From: Adineta vaga
Lineage: Eukaryota > Rotifera
DNA: 64,000 nucleotides
Direction: 5' to 3'
NCBI GenBank assembly: GCA_021613535.1
Contig: CP075496.1
Location: 5,952,001-6,016,000, forward strand
Both the position numbers and the translations under genes were made by a program. This document shows positions 50,170 to 63,200 of this stretch, piece by piece. How positions within the stretch are numbered: the stretch's first letter is position 1; every line of letters starts with the position of its first letter. The notes beneath the pieces are model-generated. The model searched no databases. It saw nothing but the letters and a program-made list of their open reading frames with translations, and was not told the origin of the DNA.

Positions 50170-51766
50170 TCGAACACTATTATCATTAAATTTATTGTAC
50201 ATTTCGTTCAGAAGTTAGAACATTGAAGACCATACGTTTATGTCACTTGGTCAGAATGTTTCTTCTTTTTTTTGCTGTTTAGATTGAGAATATGGTGAAA
50301 GGAAATGAAGAGGAAAAAAGATGTGAGCGAAGCGGATATCGAATAGAGCGAAAAAACTTGAGAATGTCTGTACGATGAAAAGAACACCCGCTGTGGTTAT
50401 ATTGTTATTTTAACTGACATACAACTAAAAAACATCATGTATCTGTCTATTCAAGGAAATCTATGTCTATCGAACAGTTCATTCCTTGCCAGTATCTATT
50501 ATTGTCATAAACAAGTTCATCTATCTATCTTTATCCGCACATTAATTGTTCATTTGTCCTTCTATCTATAGGTGAGCATACCACACACACACATCTAAAT
50601 ATATGTGTACACTGAGTATGATGTTGCGTTTACAATGATGATTGACGATCATTGATGTCGATGAATTAAGAAAGAGAGTAAGAATGATGAATCCTTAGAT
50701 GAAAAAAAACTAAGAAGAATATAGAGAAGAAAGAAAAGAGAGAGAAAAGAATGTATGTGCATGTGTGTGATGATCCAAAACGGCCTTGCATAAAGGAAGC
50801 AATGTATGCATAAGCATACATTCTATTCAGGCCAACATATGCCTAACTACATAACAGTATTGTTGTCATAAGGCATCTATCCTTTCAATGCTTTCTTTTC
50901 ATTTGTCAACAATAGATCATAAGTATAATAGTTAATGTTAATAACATAGTTCATTATTTTTAGATTTCTGCTATCAAATTTCTTGTTTGGATACAATTGA
51001 ACACATTTCTATTTTAATTAAAAACACCCAATTGACTTAACTCACACTTTGATCTTATGTTTTTCTTCAAAAGAAAAACACCGACTATATATACATGTGT
51101 ATTTTCCCTCCTCCACTTTTCCTATTTTTACAAAACTAATCATCGAAAGTTGACCTCTCATTTCAAGATATCGTTATCACAGCGATAGAATAAAGAAAGC
51201 CATTTTCTGTTCCTTGAAGTCGTCATATATTCGGATCGATTATCAACTTATTGGCAAAGTAGAAAGCAAGACAGAGAGAGAGAGAAAATTGTTTAGTGAA
51301 AAATCAAGCAAGCGCATAAACACAACTGGCACTGCATCTTTGCTTAACATCTTTCGAAGTTAGACTTCATTATTCATCCATCTCACATAGTAAACACGTA
51401 GTCAATCATCTTTAGGATGTATGTTACTGACAGTGAATGATTGATCGCGGATATTCGTTTGTAATATGATCGACATATTAAACAGGTAGATATATTTCTT
51501 TGGAATTAAAGATTACATTTTCTAATCCTCAATTGTTGACTCATTTTTGATATTAGTATGCATATATATGTATATATATATTAGTAAAGAAAGAGAAGAA
51601 GAGATTGTCCTAGCTCTTTTCTTCTTTTTCTTCTTCTTCTATGTTCTCTCTTCTCGTTCTCTGTAGAGAAGAAGAAAAAAAAGTTGAAATAAGTATAAGC
51701 ATTTGTATACGTACATATATGTATATGTGTAGACGGCATTGTCTGAAGTGAGTTGTTTTAGATGAG

Positions 51767-54700
51767 ATCATTTCTATGAAATGCAACCCTTTGTTGAACA
51801 ACCCCAATTTCTTCTCGAACCAAAATCTTCATTTATATTTGAAAATCGTCCGATCAAACTTGAATGTAAAGCAATACGTACTCGTCAAATATTTTTCAAT
51901 TGTGATAATAAATGGGTACCTGAACATGAACATACGAAATCAACAGAGACCAATGTAAGTTGAATATTTCCTTCGTTAGATTTCATAAAATGAAACAATA
52001 AAAAAACAAAATTTCAATGTTATCTAGGATAAAGGTGTGATTACGATTGTCACATCTATTGATATAACAGCTGCACAACTTGAAGGTCAACTTGATTCAA
52101 ATGGATATAAATGTTTTTGTCAAGCATGGTCAGCAACAGGTGGAACATTGAAATCTAAGACGGCAACGATTGAAATTGCATGTAAGTTTAAAAAGATATT
52201 AATGTTACTAATTGAATAGATAGAAATGCTTTGACATTTATCTATCTATCTATATCTATATCTATATATATGTATATGAACTATGATTAGTAAAGAAAAT
52301 TTGTTCTTTAATTAGATCAACTATTTCATAATATTTTCTTTTTTGTTAGATTTGGATAAAGTATTTGAATGGGAACCATTACGAACAGATAGTGTTATTA
52401 GTAAATCAGCTGAATTACGATGTCGTCCACCAAGTGGTAATCCATATCCAAAAGTAAGATCGATTACATAATTATCTCTATATAAATAAATAGGTCATCA
52501 TCAGCAGTATAAGTTATATATGAGCGGATAATTTAGTTAGCCTTCTCTATTCGATGCTCGTAATACCATCAAGTCATTATTCAAACACGTTGTTTAATAC
52601 AACGAATATTTGATCGATTATTCAACGAATTGATGTATAATGTAGAGATACTCGATATCCCGATAGGCGGTTCACCTGTCAGATGTATTTGTTCACTTAA
52701 ATTTTCAATCGTATACCTGCTGTTACCACACGTACTCAGACAAAAGTATACTAGCAAATAATCGATGAACTAATCATCACACCGTCACACTCCTATTTTA
52801 ACAAGTAAAAAACAAAGAGAAATTCAATTGAGATCTGTATACTTAACAAATTGAAAGAAGAAATATGAAGGACTAATTGTCTATTGAATTTTGAAGGTAA
52901 CATGGTTAAAAGATGGGCAACCAGTTGAAATTAATCGTAATGGTAGATTTATATTATCAAATGAAAATTCGTTACTTATTGCGCAAATAAAAACAACTGA
53001 TGCAGGAAATTATACTTGCGTAGCTACAAATACAGCAGGAACCTATTCAAGTGAACCAGCTGAACTCATCGTTCATGGTATAAATAATAAAATTTAGAAA
53101 AAAAACGGCTCTTCTCATTTGTGTAAATTACGTTTCTCTTTCATAGATGATCGTGGATGGTCTGAATGGCAACCATTTTCTGATTGTAAAGGCATACCAT
53201 GTAGTATAGGTCGACAAAAACGCATCCGTACATGTTTGAATCCACCAACAATTACTAATCGACCTAGTTGTGATGGTGATCAAGTTCAAGAAAGAGAATG
53301 TCAAGTTACATGCCCAAAAGATCTTCCATCTCCTTCAGGTGTTCTTGTTCCAACAGGTTCGATATTCCTTTCTTTTTTCAATCGTTTCTTTTTATTTCGT
53401 TTCTTTTTTCAATATAGATGATGGTTTTTCTGAGTGGTCTTCATGGACTGATTGTACAGGTACACCGTGCAAAACAGGTCGTCAACAGCGTATACGTGCT
53501 TGTTTAAAATCATCCATAACCGATGATAAAAAATCTATTTGTAATGGTGAACAAATACAAGAACGTGAATGTCTGGTCTCCTGTACGAATAAAACGTCAT
53601 CATCATTTGCTCCTGTTCGTCCATTATCAAATGGTAATTATTGATTTTTTTGCAAATTTTTTTTTCAAATTCATCGGGCTTTTATTCTTATTAATTTCAA
53701 GGTATGTATACAAATTGGACTGAATGGTCAACATGTCGATCATCAGATTGTACATCGATACGTACACGACAATGTTTACAAGAGCCCTGTCTCGATTATT
53801 TAGTTGAAAGTCGACCATGTAAAGGAAATCTTTGTTCTCGTAAGTAAATGATGATGATGATGATGATGACTATCCACTTGATCTTTCTTTCGATGAAATA
53901 ACTGATTCAATTTGATTAGAACGAGAGGCGGCGTCTAGTCACATTTCCGACACTCTTAAACAATTCCATTGTCTGGACATTGATTATTTCAGATTTTCTT
54001 CTTTTTTTTATTTAGATATTAATAGTAGTAGCAGTAGTGCTACTCTCGTTTCTTCGTCTGCTCTCAATGTGATCGTCTATTCATCGATTAGTATCGGTGC
54101 TCTCATCTTTCTTTTACTAACAATATTATTTTTTTTAATTTGTTGGCGTCGTCGACAACGTTTAACGTCAAAAAAAGGTAATTGCCATGATTATATAATC
54201 ATCCTCTCTTATCATATCTTCGTCTTCCGCTTTAATAAGAGTTTAGACTAAACATAGTGACATTTGTGCACTTATAAATAAATATGTCTCTGTTACTTTT
54301 TCCTGTTCGCTTCTTCTTCGTAACAGCTGAACTTTTAATATGTATACAGTCATAAAGCGGCAAAAGTGTAAATTGGTTGAAAAGAGATTTTTTCTTTCCT
54401 TTTTTTTATTTCTGCTACGCATACTTATTGATCGAATAAAACAATGAAATTGAGATCAAACTGACAGATAGCAATCTGTGCGTGTGTGGACAGAAGAACA
54501 CCGCAGAGATAATTGTAGTGCGTGTATGTGGTTGTGTGCCGGCGGTCAGTTCAGCTAGGCAACCACTCGATAGATTAACGAACTGAGAATGAATGCATGA
54601 AAAGAGAAGAATAAGGAAAGAAAATGGGAGGAACGCTTATCATCTGCACCATGTGCATTAATTTGCTCAATACGTTCACAATTGTTGAAAAGAATTTTGA

Positions 54701-57036
54701 TGATTTTTCTCTTTGTCATATCTAATGAGAAAAATCAATCGAGAAGAAAATAATCAATGTCTACATACTAGAAGTAATAGAAAAAAGAGCAATTGTACAT
54801 TTATCTTAATCGTTTTTAGTACATAGAATTTTTAATTTTCTTATCAATTCATATACGATAAAAATCGAAATGAAACAATAAAAAGATCAACTAATCTTTA
54901 CATATGAATTCTCAGGAGTCGTTTGTTTTTGGTTTAATTCATGAACATATCTGATAATTGATGAAATTTAATACTCTTCAAATCATTGTTCTATTCTATA
55001 TAGAATCAAAGATCTACATTAATAGATTACTCATATATTGTCATGAACTTTTCCATTTTTTGTCTTTCAATTAGGTTTATCAAATTGTATAACATCAAAA
55101 GGTACAAGCAGTAATGGTAGTAGTCATCTAGGTGTATGTCATAGTGACAAAACTGAATATCCATTTTATTATTCAATTCAACAAGATACAACATCAACAA
55201 GATCATGTGCATCACAGAATAATTCAGTTTCATTAACAAATTTCGATTCCGGACTAGAGAAAGAGAAATTATTATTATTTAATGATTCACCATTAAATCG
55301 ACAGCTTTACGCAACAAAATCTTCAATACATCCTGTTACATTAAGTACAACTAGTTACACATCCAATCATATTAAATATCCATCATTAGCAAGTCAATCG
55401 ATTTCAAATGAAAATCATTTAAATTTAATCTATGAAAATATTCTTCAATCTCTTCCAGAACATACAGATTTACGTTATTTTGCTGTGTCAATTCTTAATA
55501 ATAAAGGTTGTCGATTAGAAATTCCGAATACAGGTGTTTCATTAATTATTCCTGAAGATGCTGTTTTACTCGAAGATGATCATTTAGTATTTATTGCTTT
55601 GATTAATATTGAAAATCAAATGCCTATATTAAATAATGGACAAACACGTTTATCACCTGTTATATTAGTTGGTCCATCAGAAATTACATTATTAAAACCA
55701 GCCGTTCTTTCATTTGAACATACAGCTGTATTAGAATCATCTTGGAAATTAAGTTTAATGTTTAGTGATGATATTTTCAATTGGAGATCCATTCTTACTT
55801 ATGGACAAGAAAATATCTCTACACCGGTTTATTTACAATTCAATAATCAACAACAAACATCCATACTTGTAAGTCAATTCATAGAAAATTTAACTTTTCT
55901 AATTGCACCTTTCTTTTGTTCATCAATAGTTCGAAACGATGGGTGCATATGCATTGATCGGTGAATCGATTTCCAAACATCATCATGCATCAAAATATAT
56001 TCAAATGGTTCCATTTTATAATCGTTCATCAACAGATGCAACATCGAATGAAATTGTTTCTACATTACGTTTACGTTTTCTTGATGCCACAACGGATGCA
56101 TTAGAACGTTGTCTAACAGAAGAATTTGCACTACAAAATTATTTATGTGATCAACCAAAAGAATTTATTTTACATGATTATGAAGATCAAATATGCATTA
56201 ACGTCGATTTAGAATTATCATCAACATCAAGAATTAATATTGGATATAAAGAAATCCCATTAAAAACATTTTGGTCAACAAGATTTGATCGATCATGTTT
56301 TATTTTTATTATACCTAATTTACAACTCAATAATGAACATTCATCAACATCATTTATCGATCATTTAGCGATGCATGTCGATGTTTATCAACCGACTATA
56401 TTAGATAGTGCATTGCATACACGTTTGTGCATTAATACACATAATGTAAGTAAAAGATCATCAATGAAGCATTTCGTTTCTTAAGATAATAAAATTGATA
56501 CATATCTTAGTTTTGAATTGCTGAGAGATAGATAAACATCATTGAATGACTTACAGTTGAAAAAAGAAAATTTCATTTTAGTTTCTACACAATTCGGGAT
56601 ACAATACATCGTCCATACGTCAGCGTCTACCTGTCAAAACAAATAAAGAAATATCAAAGTAATAGGAAAACAAAGATTGTCTTTCTCGATTTGAATATAA
56701 CATCTTTTATTTTCATTTTAAAGATTATCATCGATTGTTCGTCAAAAACTTTGTATAGTATTAGATCCACCTAATTCACTTGGAAATGATTGGCGAATGT
56801 TTGCAAATAATCTTCTTGGAATAAAGTAAGTTCAATGAATCATTATGGAAGAAGAAAACAACTTCATTTCTATCATTTATTCGTTTAGCTATCTTCAATA
56901 TTTTGCAACAAAATCGAGTCCAACCGAACATTTATTAACATTATGGGAAGCACGACAAGAATCACTTGTTAATCTGATCAATGTACTCAATCAAATTGGT
57001 CGAAGTGATGCAGCTACAATACTTCTCCAACATTAA
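51767..57036 (+). CDS. UNC5: UNC5 netrin receptor (5' exons not identified)
   Basis: Thirteen exons, phase-consistent, give about 996 aa without the N-terminus: 51767-51954, 52028-52181, 52350-52453, 52897-53077, 53147-53356, 53418-53633, 53702-53839, 54016-54177, 55075-55868, 55930-56445, 56582-56658, 56724-56825, 56889-57036. Domain order: atypical Ig (PQFLLEPKSSFIFENRPIKLEC), I-set Ig (GNYTCVATN), three thrombospondin type-1 repeats (GWSEWQPF, GFSEWSSWTDC, NWTEWSTC), a transmembrane helix (about 54085-54145), a long Ser/Thr-rich linker, ZU5 (from about 55490), UPA-like region, and a C-terminal death-like domain (NDWRMFANNL...LLTLWEAR). UNC5 receptors mediate netrin repulsion and dependence-receptor apoptosis. 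Vertebrate UNC5 has two TSP1 repeats, so the third is notable. Donor 53357 or an earlier one (about 53339) both fit phase. Confidence 0.93.
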
Positions 57037-57290
57037 TACGACGATTTCAATGATGACAGCGATATTTTTTTCTTTATATCTTTTTAGTCTTGTGACAATT
57101 TTTCTTTGCTTGTATTTTTCTACGCAAGATAAACATATTATGTGTTTTTTTTCTCGTTGTTGCTCTTTTTTTTCTTCTCTTCATTTCAGTAATAAAAAGA
57201 AAAACGACAAATAAAGAAAGTTCAAAACTAAACTACGAAAGAAAAACAAAAAATGAAAAATTTTTGTATATCTGATACTAAAAATCTAAT
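57037..57290. other. Convergent 3' interval
   Basis: 254 bp between the UNC5 and centriolin stop codons. T-rich then A-rich with AATAAAG-type signals around 57190-57220; presumably both 3' UTRs. Confidence 0.55.
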
Positions 57291-60200
57291 CTAATACGTC
57301 GTTGTATTTGTTGTGGAATTTTCTAATTCATGAAGACGATTTTTTAAATTCGATAAATTCGTTTTATATTTGGAATTACATTTATCTAATTCCTGAGCAT
57401 GTTGTGAGAAGATATTTTGAATCTGTTCACGTAACATGGAATTATCATTTGTATCAATCGAAGGAGAAATACGATTATCACCAAACATTGTATCACTAAA
57501 GAATCTACAAGCAAGATCATGTTCATTATTAATAGGAAACGATTTTCAAATCAAATCTCACATACCCTGAATCATCCGATGCTTTTCCATGAGATTTTCT
57601 TTTCATTTCAGCATCAAGATCTTTGATTTGTTTTCGGAAAAACATTTCCTGTTCATGTAATTTCAATTCTAATTCTTTCAATGTTTCATGATATTGTGGA
57701 CGTAACACAGCTTTACGATTTTCATAGATTTGTAACCAATGTCGTAGTTTATCAAGTTCAACTTGCATGGAATTACGAACAGTTTCAGCATTTGTTTCTT
57801 GATTTTGTATTTTATATTGCATTTGAAGAAGTTCATCTTTAGCCCTGCGAAAATATCGTATTCAATAGTTTCAATTCGATCATATTATTACTTACATGAT
57901 TAATTGCATATTCAATGCACGTAATTCTTGTTCTTTCTCATCGAGAGCTGCTGTTAATCGTTGAATTTTCATGTCATAATATGTTACATTTTCTTGTCTT
58001 TAGAAAAGAAAGAAAAGATGAGATTAGAAAGAAAAAGAAAAAGTATTTACTGATGTCGTTGGTCAATGATTGGAAAACTGGTTGATGGATCTGATTTGAA
58101 ATTGCGATGATTTTCATATGGTGGCGTATTCTATATAGACAAATTCGATATTAGGAAACAAAGAAGAAAAATTTTCAATTACTTTCATAATATTTTTTGT
58201 ATAAGCAACCATTGTATTTAATTCATTTAGTGTTCGATTACGTTCTTCAATATTATGATTAATTCGATCTAAATCTTGTTCACTACATCGAATTCGTTGT
58301 CTTAAATCGTGATTATGACGATCGAAATCCATTTCATTTGTTGAATGTCCAAGTTCAATTCGTTTCTTTTCTATTTTTTCTTTCATTTCAGTCACTTCTT
58401 CCAAACAACGTGTTTTCTCGGATTTTAATTTAATAACTTCATCTTCTAAACTTTTACATACAGTTAATTTTTCATCAATCTGTGAAATAAGTCCAGGAAG
58501 ACTACTCTGTTCTTTTTCTTTACATGCATTGTGTAAAGCTTCACATTTTTTGGCTAATAAATCACATGCTTCATCTAATTGTTCTTTTTCATCTAGGAAT
58601 GTTTTGATTTGTTCACGTAATTGAACGGATTCTTTTTTCATTTCACTAAGAATTTGACGATCAGCTTCGATATTATGCTGTAATTGATCATGTTCAGCTA
58701 GAGCATCTTTATATTGTTTCTTCAAACGTTGTTGTTCAGTAGCTAATTGTTCCCATTCTTTTTGAGCATGTTTTTCTTGAGCTTGACGACGTTCAATAAG
58801 ACGTTCAAGTTCAGATAATTTATTAGATTTCAATTCTTTAACACGTTCTAATTCTTCCAAAACATTCTTATCCTATTTTATCAAAGAAAACAATAATAGA
58901 ATGATTTTGAAGTGAAGTTAGAGAAATGAATTTCAAACTTGAGAGTTATTATTGAACATAGAGTGACATAATACAATTAGTTTATTTTCTTACTTGTAGA
59001 AGTTCTTGAGCATTTTTTCGTAATTGTTCATTGTAAGCATCTAATTCTGATCTAACAGTTGTGAGCATTGTTTCATTTTCTGTTACTTCAGTTTTCAATA
59101 TATTTGATTTCTGTTTTTGTTGTTGTATCATGGCATGATAACGTGAAAGAATACGACTGTTCTCCGAGATTAAATGTGAAATTTGTCGTTGCATTTCGTC
59201 CGAAGATATATTTGATGATTGTTGCGATGTTTGCAATGATGGTGATGGTAATGAATTAAAACGTAATTCATCTTCCGTTGTAATATCAGTAGCTGTTGTT
59301 AAATCTTGTAAACATTTCATTGATGCATGAAGAAGAGAATTGAATGAATGAAATGATGCATGAAGTTGTTCATCAAGAACAATTGCTAATGCACGTTTTT
59401 CATCAATGATCTAGTTGTAAAAGAAAAACTTGTTTTTATTTACATTTAATTGAAATGTAAAAAAAGAAACCTTGTCTAATTTTGTTTGTTCTTTTGCCAT
59501 TAATTGAAAATTGTTCGATGCTTTTGAAAATGATTCTTCTACTTGTTTAGTATCATTAGTTAATGCATATAATTTTCGTGTTAATAAATCGATTTTCTGT
59601 TCAAGACCTTTTGTTTCACGTTTAGCAATCGTTTGACGTTGACGAGCAGTTTTTAAATCATGAACAACCTGAGATATCACAAAACGAAACCAGTAATCGA
59701 ATGAATAGAAATGAAAATACTATTTTCTTTTTTCATTTACTTACATTCTGAGACAATGCCGTCATTTCTCTTAACTGTTCATTTGCAACTGCAATTTCAC
59801 GTTGTCTTCGGAGAAGTTGTTGTTCCAAGACATAAATATCATCCTAAATAAAAATTTCAAATTAAGTTTGTAAATGCATCATTTGCAAGAACTTTTCACT
59901 TGAAGATTTTCTTTATCAGTTAAATCAGCAATAGATCGTGATCGTTTATGAGTTGATGCTAAATCTAAACCATCCATTTTCATTGATCTTTTCATTAATC
60001 GACGATTTTCATGTCTTAAATCTGTTAATTCTCTTCGTTGATGTTCAAGGCGTGTTTCCAAATCAGCAATGATTTGTTCTAAATCAGCATGTCGAGGAAC
60101 TGTACATATCCAATGATTATCGCCTGATATTGGTATTAATTTGCCTGGATTAATTCGTGATGATTCATCTGTTAGACGTAAAAGTGATGGACTTAAATGT

Positions 60201-63200
60201 TCATGAACATTTCGTTGTATTTGTTGAACTTGTTGAGAAAGATCAAGTAGATTTGCTTCACTTCCACGACCACTATTGATCATATCTCGATGAATCGTTT
60301 TTACACGTTCAATTTCTAAATAAGAAATCTTATTATCGATAGAATACGTCATAAAAATGATTTACCTCGTATTTGTTGTTCTAATGAATTTTTCAAATCA
60401 TGTAATTGATGGTCATGTGGAAGATCATCTTCACGATGTTGAAGTTTCAATCTAAGATAATCGAGTTCATCTGATGTTCGATCAATTTCACGACGAATTA
60501 AATTCGAATCTGTCGTTGGACTTTGTTCTACTTCAGGAAATTTTAAACTACGAATTTTAACAGAAACAGGAGAGACATTTTCAGATTTGGATACTGTATC
60601 TTGACGAAGTATAACTGGTCCTTGTAAACGTATTTCATCACGCGATAATCGTGATGATGTTGATGGACGATTCGATGAAAGTGCATCAGGTGGAATATTG
60701 ACACATGCAAAATATTGAGAATCTGTATGTGTTAATGAATGGGATGGAGATCCATTTGTATAGAATGGTAATGTTTCTTGTGGAACAGTAACTGAATGCG
60801 GTCCAAGAACGTAACCATCAGGTGTTGGATATAATGTAACATTACCAACTTTAGATGAATCATAAAAACGTTGCTGCTGTTGTTGTTGTTGTTGTTGTTG
60901 ATGATGATGATGATGATGATTATTATTTGCTGTAACAATACCAACTGTATATTCACGATTGAATTGTTCAGGATCAATAAAACACTTATTGTAACAAGAA
61001 AAAGGTTGGGTAGAAAGAAGAGATTGTAATTTGGCATTGGTAGTCTTTGTTTCACGTCCAGTTTGTTGACTTGAATAACCTGAATCATTTACCGTTATAC
61101 GTGCAAGATCACCTAAACCAGAAATATTGGCTTGACCAGCTTTCATATACCCATGAAGACGATAGAGTAGATCATTTTCATCTTCATCTATTCGAGAAAG
61201 AAAAAGATAATGTTTACAAAATGCTTATTGCATAGTTATTTGTTTATTTATATAGCATAAACATAGCAGCAGTAAAAACTAACATTCAACAGTTTTGAAT
61301 CCTTAGAAATTATAATTGATCTTTTACCTGTATTTTCATTAGTTATATTCGACATTGACTGTATAAAAAAAAGTATAAATTAGTTTCTATATATATTAAT
61401 ACTGACAACGAACACTTCATTTAATTGTAAACTAGTTACAACGGTAGATAATATTCAAGATTTCTAAATCTCTATCAAAAGTATTTGAAAGACTCTCTTT
61501 TAAGTATATTATATTTATGAACTAATTTCTTTATTCAACTTACCTTCTGGATTCGATCCGGAATCAAGTTTTGTCATCGATTGATGTGTTTTATCAATTG
61601 ATGATGATGATACATTTGATAACGAATTTTTATTCGTTCGTCGTTTTGATATTGGTGGTAAATTTGAACGAGATATTCCTATTTCTTTAGTCGGTTGATC
61701 AATAAGTACGGATTCATCATTAATATCTTTGAGTTGTTCTTCAAGTTGACGTCGGAGTGCATTCGAATCTGAACTTTCATTTTCTTCCATTAATAATGAA
61801 CGATCACGTGGTGTCGAAGCAAAAAATGGATCATCTTTATGATAAACTGTCGTTTCACCATCCAATCGGGATTCTTCATCTATATCATCATTATCATCGT
61901 TGCTTTCTTTTGTAAATGTTGCATTTTTATTAAATTTTGTTGATAGTTTACCTTGTTGTGGAATAATTTTCTTATAAATATCTCGTAATGCATCACGATT
62001 TTTTTCTTCATCAGTTTTACGTCTTCGTTCACAACTTAATTCACGTTTTAATTGTTCAATCATCGTTTCAGATTTCGTAATAATATCTCGTGTAAATCGT
62101 TGTTCATCTTCTAAATGTTTTAAAATTCGTTGTTTTTCTCGTTCAGCCATGTCTTCAATATGTTGAATACGTTCATGCGCTTGATTTTGTTCACGTTCTA
62201 AAGCTGTTTTCAATTCAATAATTTTATTTTGTGTTTCTTGTTCACTTATTTCTTTTGCACGAAGTTGTTCAACATTTGTTGCTAATGCAAGTTCAAGTAA
62301 TTCTATCCGTGTTGATAGACCTAAAATTTAGTATAAAAACATTTCTTTCACCTCAACAATTTTACACAATCATAGTCTCGAAATGTTCGATTACGTATCC
62401 CTCTAACCTTGATTTACTAAACAACTGTACTTTTTTTTTCGCTTTGTTCTATTGTCTACTAACAATCTTTTGCATTGTAAAAGAATAACCCTTGTAATTG
62501 AACTTTTGCTACTGATGTGTGAAAAGGGAGGAAAAAGAAAGAAATGAAACAGGAGGCATCATTGTAGTATGATGAGATAAGAAAGAATAAAATCGAATTA
62601 GATTGTATGATTAAATAATACATTTTCAATGAAATAATGCCATTGACATTGTATGTACATCGAAATGAGAAAAAGAAAGAGTGACTACCATTTATTCTCA
62701 ATGTTTGTTAAGCATAGAAACAAAACGCAATCACCAACGGATGTTTTTAATATAAACAGAGAATGAACAGCACATTGAAGAGTAGAAGTTTATTTTCATA
62801 CCTGATGGTGGAGTTCCTTGAGAAGATGATGGTTGTTCAAAAAATGTTTCACCGTTGCTAAGATTATTTAATTGTGATTTATTCGTTGATTCTGCTTTCG
62901 GTTTAATAACATGTTGTCGAACACCTTCATCAAGTTTTAATTCAATTGTCACTTGTTCCAAATCAGAATCTAATCCATTTCCTTGATCTGTTCGTAGATC
63001 ATGAAGTACAAGTTTTAATTCTTGAACACCACTAATTCTATTCATCATTTCACTTTGTAAATTATTCAGATCATCGGAAAGATGCTTGAAAGAAAGTTAA
63101 AATTAGGATTACAAAAACGTTTCATGTGTGATAAAAAGATCTTTACTTCTATCGTTGCATGAGATTCATTTTGTTGTGTTGCAGTTTGTAAACATTCTCT

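Larger units (their letters stand above)
45694..51766. other. Six-kilobase gene desert upstream of UNC5
   Basis: By far the longest interval without a supported coding exon. It is rich in simple repeats (GAT, CATA, TCTA, GA runs), stop-rich in all frames and has a GC-richer patch at about 48655-48720. UNC5 needs at least a signal-peptide exon, and its first recognised coding exon begins in phase 1 at 51767. The missing 5' exon or exons and the promoter therefore most likely lie here, with large introns or control DNA for a developmentally regulated axon-guidance gene. I could not pick a signal-peptide exon whose phase and donor both fit. Confidence 0.5.

Noticed and set aside
60732-61088. 118-aa minus-strand open frame rich in Ile and Asn
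   Set aside because: Alternate-frame reading of the centriolin His/Gln repeat exon.
61328-61358. Possible extra 31-nt centriolin exon encoding SMSNITNENT
   Set aside because: It has an acceptor and donor, but joining it to the upstream exon (ending in phase 1) gives a stop. Skipping it joins 61544 to 61187 in perfect frame.
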